A DNA stretch of 33,255 bases from positions 1 through 33,255 of the forward strand of contig PMAT01000052.1 of the NCBI GenBank assembly GCA_003152695.1, read 5' to 3'. Position numbers and translations under genes: made by a program. The notes below the pieces were generated by a model. That model was not told the origin of the DNA, searched no databases, and worked only from the letters and a program-made list of their open reading frames with translations. Each line of letters begins with the position of its first letter. Position 1 is the first letter of the stretch. The stretch comes from Acidobacteriaceae bacterium. Its GTDB lineage: Bacteria > Acidobacteriota > Terriglobia > Terriglobales > Acidobacteriaceae. Shown here one piece after another: positions 7,493 through 15,929 of this stretch.

Positions 7493-10400
7493 ATGGCGGT
7501 TCGACTATCGGCGATCAAGCTGGCTGCCCTGGCCGCCGCGGTGCTCGTAATCGTGACGGTATCTGGCCGTTTCGTGCGACCGGCCATCGGCCAACCGGCG
7601 CACCCCGCAGAATCCGCCAGCTCGCAGGCGATGGCGGAGCAGCAGCCGCAGCTTCTGCTAATGCAAACCCAGGAGGAAGCCGACCGGAAATCAGCCGGAT
7701 GCAGGAGCTGCCACACTAAAACCGACAGCCAGACCATGCATCTCTCGCCCGCGGTCCGCTTGGGCTGCACGGATTGCCACGGCGGTAACCCGGACATTCG
7801 CGTCTCCAACGGCGTATCTGCGCAGTCACCGGAATATATTACTGCCAAGAACCAGGCGCATCTGCAGCCGCGTGTGTTGAGCAATAAACTGGATGGGGCA
7901 CTTCCGGTTCGTGCTTATACCGCGTGGCTCAGGGAAAATCCCGACTACATACGTTTTATCAATCCCGGAGACCTGCGTATCGCTGCGGCGACATGCGGGC
8001 GAGCCGGTTGTCATGTGTCCGAATTACAGAAAGTTCGGACCAGCATGATGTCGCATGGCGCCATGCTATGGGGAGCTGCCTTGTACAACAACGGTAGTTT
8101 TCTCCTGAAGAATCCGCATTTCGGAGAAAGCTACTCCACGAATGGCGAGCCGCAGCGCTTGATGAGCTTCCCGCCTCCTACGGCTGAGGAAACGCGCACC
8201 AAGGGAATCCTTCCCGACCTTCAACCTCTGGAACGATGGGAAATATCACAACCTGGAAATGTGTTGCGCATCTTTGAGCGCGGTGGGACTGAAAAGGCCG
8301 AGATTGGAAATCCTGAGCTCGGCGAAGACCCCGGCAAACCCGATGTCAAGCTCAGCGAACGCGGCTTTGGAACCAAGCTGCGCACCGACCCGGTTTTCCT
8401 CGGCCTGCAAAAAACACGGCTCCTGGATCCCCTTTTGTACCTGCCCGGGACAAACGACCAGCCGGGTGACTATCGAAACAGCGGTTGTAGTGCATGCCAT
8501 GTTATCTATGCCAACGACAGATCGGCAGAACACTCAGGACCCTACGCGCAATTTGGCCACTCAGGGTTCAGCGCGACGAACGATCCGACAATTCCAAAAG
8601 GCCACTCCGGATACCCCATCAAACACCAGTTCACTCGCGGAATTCCATCGAGTCAGTGCATGGTGTGCCATATGCATCCTGGCACCAACATGGTCACGAC
8701 TTACTTCGGATATACGTGGTGGGACAACGAAGTTGATGGCGAAAGGATGTATCCCACCAAGCAGCACAATCCCACTCCCGAAGAACAGCAACGCGTCGCT
8801 GTCCGCAATCCGGAAGGTGCAGCACCGAGGGGTCTATGGGCGAGTGTGCCTTTTCTGGAGAATGTCGGCAGCCCGGAGTTTCTGAGCACGCTGAAGTCAA
8901 CTCAGTTCGCCGATTTTCACGGCCATGGGTGGAACTACCGCGCCGTCTACAAACGCAATCGCGAAGGCGAACTTCTGGACAACAGTGGAGCGCCTATTTC
9001 GCCGGACGACCCCGACAAGTTCAAGAAGGCCGTGCACCTGACCGACATCCATCTGCAAAAGGGCATGCACTGCGTCGATTGCCATTTCCAGCAGGACAGT
9101 CACGGCAATGGGCGCCTTTACGGAGAGACGCGCAACGCGGTTGAGGTTGACTGCACCGACTGCCACGGCAGTATTCAGGCGCATGCGACCCTTAAGACCT
9201 CCGGTCCGGCGAAGCCCGAAGGCGGTACTGATCTCAGATTGCTACGAACGCCATGGGGCGACCAGCGCTTTTATTGGAAGGAAGGCCGGCTGTTTCAGCG
9301 GTCGATGCTGGATCAAAACCAGCAGTGGGAAGTCATACAGGTGCTGGACTCGGTCACTCCGGGTAATCCCAATTACAACGAGAAGGCACGCTTCGCCAAG
9401 ACGGTACGGATTGACGGCAAGACCTGGGGCAGCACCGCCGATGACGATGCTGCAAATCCATTGGCCCACCGCAACCAGCGCATGACCTGTTATAGCTGCC
9501 ATTCAGCCTGGATTCCCACCTGCTTCGGTTGTCATCTTGAAATGACGGCCAACCGAAAAATGCCCATGTTGCACAACGAGGGTCTGGTCACTCGTAACTG
9601 GACCTCTTACAGCTTCCAGATCCTCCGCGATGACATTTACATGCTCGGTGTGGATGGGACGGTTACCGGGCATCGCGTAGCGCCGGTGCGTTCGGCCTGT
9701 GCCGTTCTCGTCAGTTCGCAGAATTCAGATCGCGACTGGGGCTACTATCAGCAGCAAACCGTCTCCGCCGAAGGATTCAGCGGACAGGCTTTCAGTCCGT
9801 TCGTTCCGCATACCGTGCGAACCAAAGAAACTCGCACCTGCACCGATTGCCATGTGTCGAGCAGCGGTAATAACAATGCCTGGCTGGCGCATGTCCTGAT
9901 TCAAGGGACCGGCTTCATGAACTTCATGGGCCGTTACATCTACGTAGCGAACGGCAAAGGAGGGTATCATGCGGTGGCCGTTGCAGAACATAGCGAGCCC
10001 CCCGCCATCCTGGGCAGCGACTTCCAGAAAGTCGCCTATCCCGCAAACTACGAAGAACACATTAAGAACAAGAGCGAACTAAGAGAGGCGGATCACCACA
10101 ACGGGACAGTGCTCGACGTGCAAGCGCGCGGAGAATATCTCTATGCCGCAATGGGCGAGGGCGGTCTGCGCGTGTTTGACATCGCCAACATTGATGACAA
10201 AGATTTCTCAGAAAAAATGACCACCGCCCCTGTTTCGCCGCTGGGCCAGCGCTTCTACGTGAAGACCAAGTACGCTCAAGCGGTGGCATCTCCGACAACC
10301 CTCGGGGTAGATCCTCTGCGCACCCATCGTCCCGAGAATGAAGAGCAATCCGTTCACCTGTTTTATGGCTTTCTCTATGTGGCCGACAAATATGAGGGCC

Positions 10401-11362
10401 TGGTCATCGTGGGCAACCCGGACCTCAAGGCGAAGAGTCCGGGTGTGGGCACTCTCCTTGACGGCAACCCGAGCAATAACTTCCTGAAAAGAGCCTTGGC
10501 GTTTAATCCTGACGGGGCCTTGAATGGGGCTCGCCGCATCGCGTTTGCCGGAACGTATGCTTATATCCTTTGCGACCGGGGACTCGCGGTGGTTGATCTC
10601 GACACCCCGTTGCAGCCCAAGCTGGTGGCACAGATTGGGGCACCCGACCTGGACGAGCCGCGCGGCATCGCAGTTCAATTCCGCTATGCCTTCGTTGTCG
10701 ATCGCGCCGGCATGAAGGTCCTGGATATCACCAATCTGGCGCGACCCGCGCTGGTTCCTAACGTTCTCATTCCCCTCGTGGATGCTCGCAACATTTACGT
10801 GGCCCGCACCTATGCGTACATCTCGGCGGGTAGGCAGGGCATGGCGATTATCAATGTCGAAGCGCCGGAACGGCCTCAATTGGACCAGATGTTCGACGCG
10901 GGGGGCAAGCTGAACGACACGAATGACATCAAGATCGGCATGGTCAGCTCCAGCCAGTTCGCCTTCCTCGCCGATGGTCACAATGGATTGCAGGTAGTTC
11001 AGCTATTTTCGCCGCAGGCGACGCCGAACTTCTTCGGCTTCGCTCCCAAGCCCGTTCCCAAACTAATTGCCGGTTATAAGACCAAGGAACCTGCACTGGC
11101 CATCTCCCGCGGAATCGATCGCGACCGCGCCGTGGATGAGAGCGGACATCAGCTCGCCGTTTTCGGGCGCAGAGGCTCGCGCCCATTCAACCTCGAAGAA
11201 ATGCAGCGGCTTTATCTCCGTAACGGCAAGCTCTTCACGGTGACCGACAGTCCGCTGGGGCCCGCGGCAGAGCCGCCGATGCAGAAAAGCGCCGCACAGC
11301 CTCCAGCGTCCGCATCAGGTTCGGAGGTGCAGCAGGATGGGATGCAACAACAGCGCAGATGA
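7493..11362 (+). CDS. Secreted decaheme c-type cytochrome fused to LVIVD-repeat beta-propeller
   Basis: A 1289-residue exported multiheme cytochrome. The N-terminal hydrophobic segment (about 5-27) is a signal peptide or anchor; no lipobox is seen. Ten heme sites are visible: CXXCH at residues 70, 92, 332, 389, 527, 554, 666, 677 and 783, and one CX4CH (CGRAGCH) at 168. From about 860 to 1175, repeats ending in blocks such as GGLRVFDIAN, GLVIVGNPDL, GLAVVDLDTP, GMKVLDITNL, GMAIINVEAP and GLQVVQLFSP match LVIVD-type blades, giving a predicted propeller of roughly six blades. Start: ATG 7493 with AAAGGA upstream; the frame is open back to 7373, but that would overlap the previous gene by 92 bases and place 40 residues before the signal sequence. 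A role in periplasmic or cell-surface electron transfer is likely; donor and acceptor are unknown. It is convergent with the next operon, 54 bases away. Confidence 0.88.
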   Translation: MAVRLSAIKLAALAAAVLVIVTVSGRFVRPAIGQPAHPAESASSQAMAEQQPQLLLMQTQEEADRKSAGCRSCHTKTDSQTMHLSPAVRLGCTDCHGGNPDIRVSNGVSAQSPEYITAKNQAHLQPRVLSNKLDGALPVRAYTAWLRENPDYIRFINPGDLRIAAATCGRAGCHVSELQKVRTSMMSHGAMLWGAALYNNGSFLLKNPHFGESYSTNGEPQRLMSFPPPTAEETRTKGILPDLQPLERWEISQPGNVLRIFERGGTEKAEIGNPELGEDPGKPDVKLSERGFGTKLRTDPVFLGLQKTRLLDPLLYLPGTNDQPGDYRNSGCSACHVIYANDRSAEHSGPYAQFGHSGFSATNDPTIPKGHSGYPIKHQFTRGIPSSQCMVCHMHPGTNMVTTYFGYTWWDNEVDGERMYPTKQHNPTPEEQQRVAVRNPEGAAPRGLWASVPFLENVGSPEFLSTLKSTQFADFHGHGWNYRAVYKRNREGELLDNSGAPISPDDPDKFKKAVHLTDIHLQKGMHCVDCHFQQDSHGNGRLYGETRNAVEVDCTDCHGSIQAHATLKTSGPAKPEGGTDLRLLRTPWGDQRFYWKEGRLFQRSMLDQNQQWEVIQVLDSVTPGNPNYNEKARFAKTVRIDGKTWGSTADDDAANPLAHRNQRMTCYSCHSAWIPTCFGCHLEMTANRKMPMLHNEGLVTRNWTSYSFQILRDDIYMLGVDGTVTGHRVAPVRSACAVLVSSQNSDRDWGYYQQQTVSAEGFSGQAFSPFVPHTVRTKETRTCTDCHVSSSGNNNAWLAHVLIQGTGFMNFMGRYIYVANGKGGYHAVAVAEHSEPPAILGSDFQKVAYPANYEEHIKNKSELREADHHNGTVLDVQARGEYLYAAMGEGGLRVFDIANIDDKDFSEKMTTAPVSPLGQRFYVKTKYAQAVASPTTLGVDPLRTHRPENEEQSVHLFYGFLYVADKYEGLVIVGNPDLKAKSPGVGTLLDGNPSNNFLKRALAFNPDGALNGARRIAFAGTYAYILCDRGLAVVDLDTPLQPKLVAQIGAPDLDEPRGIAVQFRYAFVVDRAGMKVLDITNLARPALVPNVLIPLVDARNIYVARTYAYISAGRQGMAIINVEAPERPQLDQMFDAGGKLNDTNDIKIGMVSSSQFAFLADGHNGLQVVQLFSPQATPNFFGFAPKPVPKLIAGYKTKEPALAISRGIDRDRAVDESGHQLAVFGRRGSRPFNLEEMQRLYLRNGKLFTVTDSPLGPAAEPPMQKSAAQPPASASGSEVQQDGMQQQRR

Positions 11363-11416
11363 GCGGCAGCAATTTGTTGCACAGTGGCGGGGCAGATGTA
11401 TCACGTGCGGTGGACT

Positions 11417-12820
11417 TCAGTTACCGGCCCGCAAGGCATTGAGATCGAACTTGCCCTTGAGCGGTTGTTCCTTGCGCCAATCATGATAGCTGTGGCATTC
11501 ATAGCACCGGCCTTCGGCAGCCGCTTGCATCGCCCCAGCCTCTTTGTGACATCTGCGGCAGGTCTCAATTCCGGGCAGATTGACTTCAGCCGTTTGTCGG
11601 CTCTCCAATATCCGGGAGTGGCAAGACTCGCAGGTCATCATGCGATGGGCTGGATGGTCGAATTCAGCGTGAAGAAGCCAGCGAGCCGGAATTACCGCCT
11701 TGACGGAGGTCGGTAGCTTGTCGCTTTCGCCCGTTGTCTGGCTGTGGCATACTTTGCAATCTTTTCTCCACAGCAACCGTTCGGCAATCTCTGTCCGCTG
11801 CTCTGCCCAGTTCGCGGGCGTTGTCGGAGCCTTGGGAAGAACCAGGTAATCGCGGGCGGGACGCAGAAAATTGCGTGCGGCCTCGATCTGGTCTCCGTAT
11901 CCGGCAGTTATGGGTTTGTGGACTAAGCCCGGATTCTCTTTGACCAACTGCTTTATCTTTTCCACGATGAAGGCGCGCACAATCTCCGGCTTATCGTGCG
12001 GCGCTGGCTGAGATATCAGTGGATCGAATTGCAATATATGGCAGGCGGCGCATTGATTCACATACTTGAGGCGCGCCATGTAAGGCCCCGCCCCGGTTTC
12101 CGTAAACCTCTTCCTTGGCTGTTGTGTCTCAGCCGCGGAAACCACGGCTGGCTGCTGACTGGCGGCTGGCACCGCGGCAACGGAGTAAGGCCAAGGCTGG
12201 TTGACGCCGACCGGCCGGTGACAATCGCTGCATTGCATCTGCACCGGCCCGTTAGGCCCGCGTAACGTGGGCTGCAGGTGAGCGTGATGGTTCAGGTTGA
12301 TCGTCCCGGGATCATATTGGCCGTGCCGCAAAGGGAGAAACTGAGGATGTTTGTTATCGAAATCCGAGACATGCGGGTCGAACTTCAACTCTCCTTCTTT
12401 AACGTGCAGGCTGGCGTGGCACTGACCACAGGCTGCATCGGTCGTGGCCGCCATTTTGAACTTACCCTTGTGCTCCAGATGGCAGGAACTACAGGCAGGC
12501 GTAAAAGCCTGTTGTGCGTTATGAATCGGAGCGTTATGGCAGGCGAGACACGCCTTGTCTCCCACGGCAGCGCTAAAGCTTGCGCCTCGTACGTGGCATA
12601 GGTTGCAATTCTGGCCGAACACGGCGTGTGCCGACGACACTGGACCGCTACTATAAATCGCGCGATTACCCGATGCCTTTTCCCCCAGCAGCCATCCCAC
12701 CGCAAGGAGTGGGACGATTATGGAGAGCACAAGCCGCCACCGCCGAAACCCATGCAGCCGGGTGAAGTACTGCAAGTCGATTCGTGTCGCTAAGGTTTTG
12801 GCTGTTCTGACGCGTGGCAC
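11417..12820 (-). CDS. Membrane-anchored decaheme c-type cytochrome
   Basis: A 467-residue protein with a single N-terminal transmembrane segment (about 28-46, after a basic stretch) and a periplasmic domain holding ten CXXCH heme sites, at residues 72, 91, 110, 131, 197, 257, 355, 397, 421 and 439. It is the last gene of the four-gene minus-strand operon: the preceding stop and this GTG start are three bases apart, and GAGGT lies eight bases before the GTG, inside the upstream gene. Its place after a diheme-b-like membrane protein suggests it takes electrons from, or gives them to, that protein on the outer face of the cytoplasmic membrane, much as CymA/NrfH-type or Geobacter Cbc cytochromes do. 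It is not clearly a member of the NapC/NrfH family: the heme spacing and the long inter-heme segments (201-256 and 261-354) differ. Confidence 0.9.
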   Translation of the reverse strand: MPRVRTAKTLATRIDLQYFTRLHGFRRWRLVLSIIVPLLAVGWLLGEKASGNRAIYSSGPVSSAHAVFGQNCNLCHVRGASFSAAVGDKACLACHNAPIHNAQQAFTPACSSCHLEHKGKFKMAATTDAACGQCHASLHVKEGELKFDPHVSDFDNKHPQFLPLRHGQYDPGTINLNHHAHLQPTLRGPNGPVQMQCSDCHRPVGVNQPWPYSVAAVPAASQQPAVVSAAETQQPRKRFTETGAGPYMARLKYVNQCAACHILQFDPLISQPAPHDKPEIVRAFIVEKIKQLVKENPGLVHKPITAGYGDQIEAARNFLRPARDYLVLPKAPTTPANWAEQRTEIAERLLWRKDCKVCHSQTTGESDKLPTSVKAVIPARWLLHAEFDHPAHRMMTCESCHSRILESRQTAEVNLPGIETCRRCHKEAGAMQAAAEGRCYECHSYHDWRKEQPLKGKFDLNALRAGN

Positions 12821-12823
12821 AGG

Positions 12824-13747
12824 TCAATACCTCAGTGCTATTACAGCGTGAACTGCACCCAGCAGAAGCAAGGCATACGACGCAGGTATATGCACCAGGA
12901 GCCAGCCGTGCAGCAGTCGATGCAATACTCGCTGCCGATCCAGTTCGCGTTTTTCCTCACAAATATTCTCCAGGTCCTTCAACCGGGGCCAGGAATCCTC
13001 GGGGCACAGGATCCGGAACTGCTGGAACATCGCGGAAGCCCGCTCCTTGTCCGCCAACACTCGACCCCGCCCGCTGTGCTGAACCAGATACGGTTTTATC
13101 TCGTCATCAAAAAAACTGTGCAGCGTAGCGGCAAAGGGTTCATCGACCCCGATGGCAGAAGCGAAAGTAACTCCGCCCATGGTTCCGGCAGACGCAGCTT
13201 CTGCACGCTGTTGCGGGTTGGCGTGCTCCAGGTCGCCTTCCAGCGCCGAAAGCAGTTCGGTCACAGCATCTGTTGCCTCCGTAGCCAGCTGCGCGCAGAC
13301 ATGATCAATTTGCTCGTAAACCGTCTCCATTGGCACGCGAGTCGTAATCACGCGCGGAAGAAAGTGCTGCAACATGGCGCCGACAATTCCGCTGACTATG
13401 ACGAAGATGAACAGCACCATCAGCGTGCGCGTAAGCGGAGCTGCGCCCAGGCTGAACCCTGAATGGAAGAGAATGAATGGAAAGCTCAGCAGTCCCAGCC
13501 AGAGATGCCCGCGCATCCAGCTTGTCGCGCGTCCTACACGCCATACCGGAAACTTCTTCCTGGCGCCCAGAAGTCCCGCGAACAGCATCAGCGCCGAGCC
13601 CATGCTCCCATAGACAATTCCCATCGCGCTGCCGCCACGAGGTCCCTGGACGGCAACCAGTGCATACGGAATATAGACGACGAGCCCCAGCCCGAGGGCC
13701 ACCATAGTAACCGCAATCCAGACGCGATGCGTGGAGTCAATGAGCAC
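12824..13747 (-). CDS. Integral membrane diheme cytochrome-b-like protein
   Basis: A 307-residue membrane protein with about five hydrophobic helices (near 10-32, 43-61, 81-101, 108-128 and 282-303) and a soluble segment of about 150 residues between helices 4 and 5. His81 and His95 lie in helix 3 and His286 and His300 in helix 5, both pairs 14 residues apart, the pattern expected when two helices bind two b hemes stacked across the membrane. His280 is extra. The fold may be ferric-reductase-like or NapC-independent quinol/b-type, but I do not recognise the family by name. GTG 13747 begins one base after the stop of the iron-sulfur gene, with AAAGG eight bases upstream. Its position between a cytoplasmic iron-sulfur protein and a periplasmic decaheme cytochrome fits a trans-membrane electron conduit. 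Confidence 0.78.
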   Translation of the reverse strand: MLIDSTHRVWIAVTMVALGLGLVVYIPYALVAVQGPRGGSAMGIVYGSMGSALMLFAGLLGARKKFPVWRVGRATSWMRGHLWLGLLSFPFILFHSGFSLGAAPLTRTLMVLFIFVIVSGIVGAMLQHFLPRVITTRVPMETVYEQIDHVCAQLATEATDAVTELLSALEGDLEHANPQQRAEAASAGTMGGVTFASAIGVDEPFAATLHSFFDDEIKPYLVQHSGRGRVLADKERASAMFQQFRILCPEDSWPRLKDLENICEEKRELDRQRVLHRLLHGWLLVHIPASYALLLLGAVHAVIALRY

Positions 13748-13748
13748 A

Positions 13749-15929
13749 CTATTCGCCTTTCTTTAGTGTGGTATCGCTCTGCCGGGCAAGGTAGGCGAAG
13801 AATTGGCTGGGATTGACGCGATGCGCCGCGTCGTGCGGACACGCGTACACGCAGCTCGGCTCGTCATAGTCCAGGCAGAGGTTGCAGGCGGTGGCTTTGC
13901 TTTGCACCTTTGCGATCTTGCGGCCAGGCCGGGAAAGATCTTCGACTTGAACCTGGAACGGATGCATATTGATATTTCCGTAGGGACAGTTGCTGGCGCA
14001 CATTCCGCAACCAATACACCAATCCTCAATGACCATCTCGAGGCTGTTTTTGCGCCGGATCGATCCCACCGGACAGCCGACCATGCAAAGCGGGTCTTTA
14101 CACTGCCGGCATGAGGTCGCAATCAGATATTTGTCGAGGCGCAAGCCTTCGCGGATGAGGCGGCTGACGCCATCGTGCGCGTCGGCGCAGGCACGCACGC
14201 ACTGGTCGCATCGGGTACAGCGTTGCAAATCGAGCACCAGCAGGCTCTGTGCCTCCATCAGTCCCTGCGCCAGGAAAGAATCAATCGGCGCCGTGCGGAT
14301 GGTAGTGAGCCGAGCACGATTTTCCGCAAGTCGCTGCTGCGCCACGACCTGCAAGTCTTGCTTGACCGCAGGGAACTGCTCCATCATCACCCGGAAGTCG
14401 TCGGCCGCAATCCGGACCGCTTCTACGTGATCAAGGGCGGTGCAGGTCGCCGTGTACATGCCGGCGCCCAGCAACCCGATTTCACCGAGGAAGCCCGACC
14501 GCCCGATATAACCCAGAACCAGATCTCCACCCGGATGAGACTGCGAAACCTTGACGAAACCCAGGCGTACGAGGAAGAAGCTGTCGGAGTGCTCGCCCTC
14601 GTGACAGAGGACTTGTCCTGCTGCATAGCGCCGCAACTCGACCCGCTCGCGCAGATAGTCGATGAACTCAGGGGTGAGGGAAGCGAACAGCGGAATGCTC
14701 CGCAGGTGGTTTTCCAGTGCTCGCTTGCGATAGTTGAGTTCGACCCTCTCGCGGAATGACTTGTTGCGTTGCAAGATGTCGAGTACATTCCGCAACATCT
14801 CCAGCATCGTGCAATCCGTTTTGGCGCGGACCGTGGCGGAACGCGGATAGAAGCTCATGCAGGTCATCTCGCCGAAGAGGTCGCCCGCAACCAACTCAGC
14901 GATGGGATTGTCGTAGGGCAGATCAACAGGAGCATCAATCGGTATGAAGGCGCGCTCACTCCTGGCTTCGCGGGTATGCGCTTGACCGGTGAGGCTGGAC
15001 TTCAGCCTCTTGAAGAAGCCACCCTGGTCGGCCTTCGTCGAGACATGGGCCATAGGGCTGGAGAGAAAAACCTCGCATGTCCCCGCTAGTATGTAAAAAG
15101 CAGTGGAGCCATAGTCGCCTTCGCGGCAGATGATTTCGCCAGCCTTGAAGTGCCTCTTATGCACTGCGTCGCTGTTCAGGCTGAGAAATGTTCCCGACAC
15201 GTTCTGGAACATCTCGAGTAGCTGTAGTTCCTCGATGGGTACCGCGGTACCGGGGAGATCGGTTGCGATTTCCTTTTTCTTGTTGACCAGCGCCCCCGTG
15301 GGACAGGAAACCATGCACTCCCCACAACTGACGCAGGTCGATTTGCCCATGGGAAGATTTTCATCAAAAGCGATGCCAGCCTGGTAGCCTTTGCCCCTGC
15401 GGGCGAGAACAAAATTGTGCCGAATCTCGCTGCAACCGCGAATGCAACGCTCGCACAAGATGCAGGAGTCGTGATCGACGGCGATCGAGGCCGAGGAATC
15501 GTCGTGTCCGCGTGGTGTGGGCAGGCCAGGATAGCGGGAGGCGGTGAGACCTGCCTGGCTTGCAAGGTGCTCCAACTCGCAGTCGTGCGTAAGTTGCTGC
15601 CGCTGGCAGGGCGTTGGATGGTCCGCCATCAGCAACTCCAGGAGGGTGCGGCGAACCCCAGCCACATCTGCCGTCGAGGTCTTCACGACCATTCCAGGTT
15701 CAACCTGTCGAACGCACGATGCGGCGTAGACACGCTGTCCAATATCCACGACACACATCCGGCAAACTCCCACCGGAGTTTCATTTTGTTGATGACAAAG
15801 GGTTGGAATGGGAATCCCGGAGATGCGTGCGGCGTCGAAGATTGTCGTTCCGGCCGGGACAACAACCTCCCGCTGATCAATCGTGAGCTTTACACCCGGA
15901 AAATCCCTTGCTGTGCCCGGGGCGACCAC
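13749..15929 (-). CDS. Multi-cluster iron-sulfur protein with two cyclic-nucleotide-binding domains (NuoG-N/cNMP/cNMP/DmsB-like fusion)
   Basis: A 726-residue predicted cytoplasmic electron carrier. Domains in order: NuoG/HoxU-like [2Fe-2S] (Cys45, 56, 59, 72); N3-type His-Cys region (His104, Cys108, Cys117) where the expected middle Cys is Gln111; two [4Fe-4S] motifs (Cys156-159-162-166 and 199-202-205-209); cNMP domain 1 at about 243-388 with an insertion of some 50 residues and a phosphate-cassette-like GEMTCMSFYPRSATV including Arg363; cNMP domain 2 at about 410-543 lacking that Arg; then four [4Fe-4S] motifs of DmsB/NrfC style at 571-581, 607-619, 638-648 and 682-697. The C-terminal module usually hands electrons to a membrane subunit, as the next gene supplies. 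Start: GTG 15929 overlaps the upstream TAG (TAGTG). The frame is open to 16100 (57 more residues), but that lies inside NuoEF coding sequence; ATG 15971 is an alternative. Confidence 0.88.
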   Translation of the reverse strand: MVAPGTARDFPGVKLTIDQREVVVPAGTTIFDAARISGIPIPTLCHQQNETPVGVCRMCVVDIGQRVYAASCVRQVEPGMVVKTSTADVAGVRRTLLELLMADHPTPCQRQQLTHDCELEHLASQAGLTASRYPGLPTPRGHDDSSASIAVDHDSCILCERCIRGCSEIRHNFVLARRGKGYQAGIAFDENLPMGKSTCVSCGECMVSCPTGALVNKKKEIATDLPGTAVPIEELQLLEMFQNVSGTFLSLNSDAVHKRHFKAGEIICREGDYGSTAFYILAGTCEVFLSSPMAHVSTKADQGGFFKRLKSSLTGQAHTREARSERAFIPIDAPVDLPYDNPIAELVAGDLFGEMTCMSFYPRSATVRAKTDCTMLEMLRNVLDILQRNKSFRERVELNYRKRALENHLRSIPLFASLTPEFIDYLRERVELRRYAAGQVLCHEGEHSDSFFLVRLGFVKVSQSHPGGDLVLGYIGRSGFLGEIGLLGAGMYTATCTALDHVEAVRIAADDFRVMMEQFPAVKQDLQVVAQQRLAENRARLTTIRTAPIDSFLAQGLMEAQSLLVLDLQRCTRCDQCVRACADAHDGVSRLIREGLRLDKYLIATSCRQCKDPLCMVGCPVGSIRRKNSLEMVIEDWCIGCGMCASNCPYGNINMHPFQVQVEDLSRPGRKIAKVQSKATACNLCLDYDEPSCVYACPHDAAHRVNPSQFFAYLARQSDTTLKKGE

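Noticed and set aside
10208-10981. 257-codon minus-strand frame
   Set aside because: It is antisense to the propeller part of the decaheme cytochrome; long antisense frames are expected in GC-rich coding DNA.
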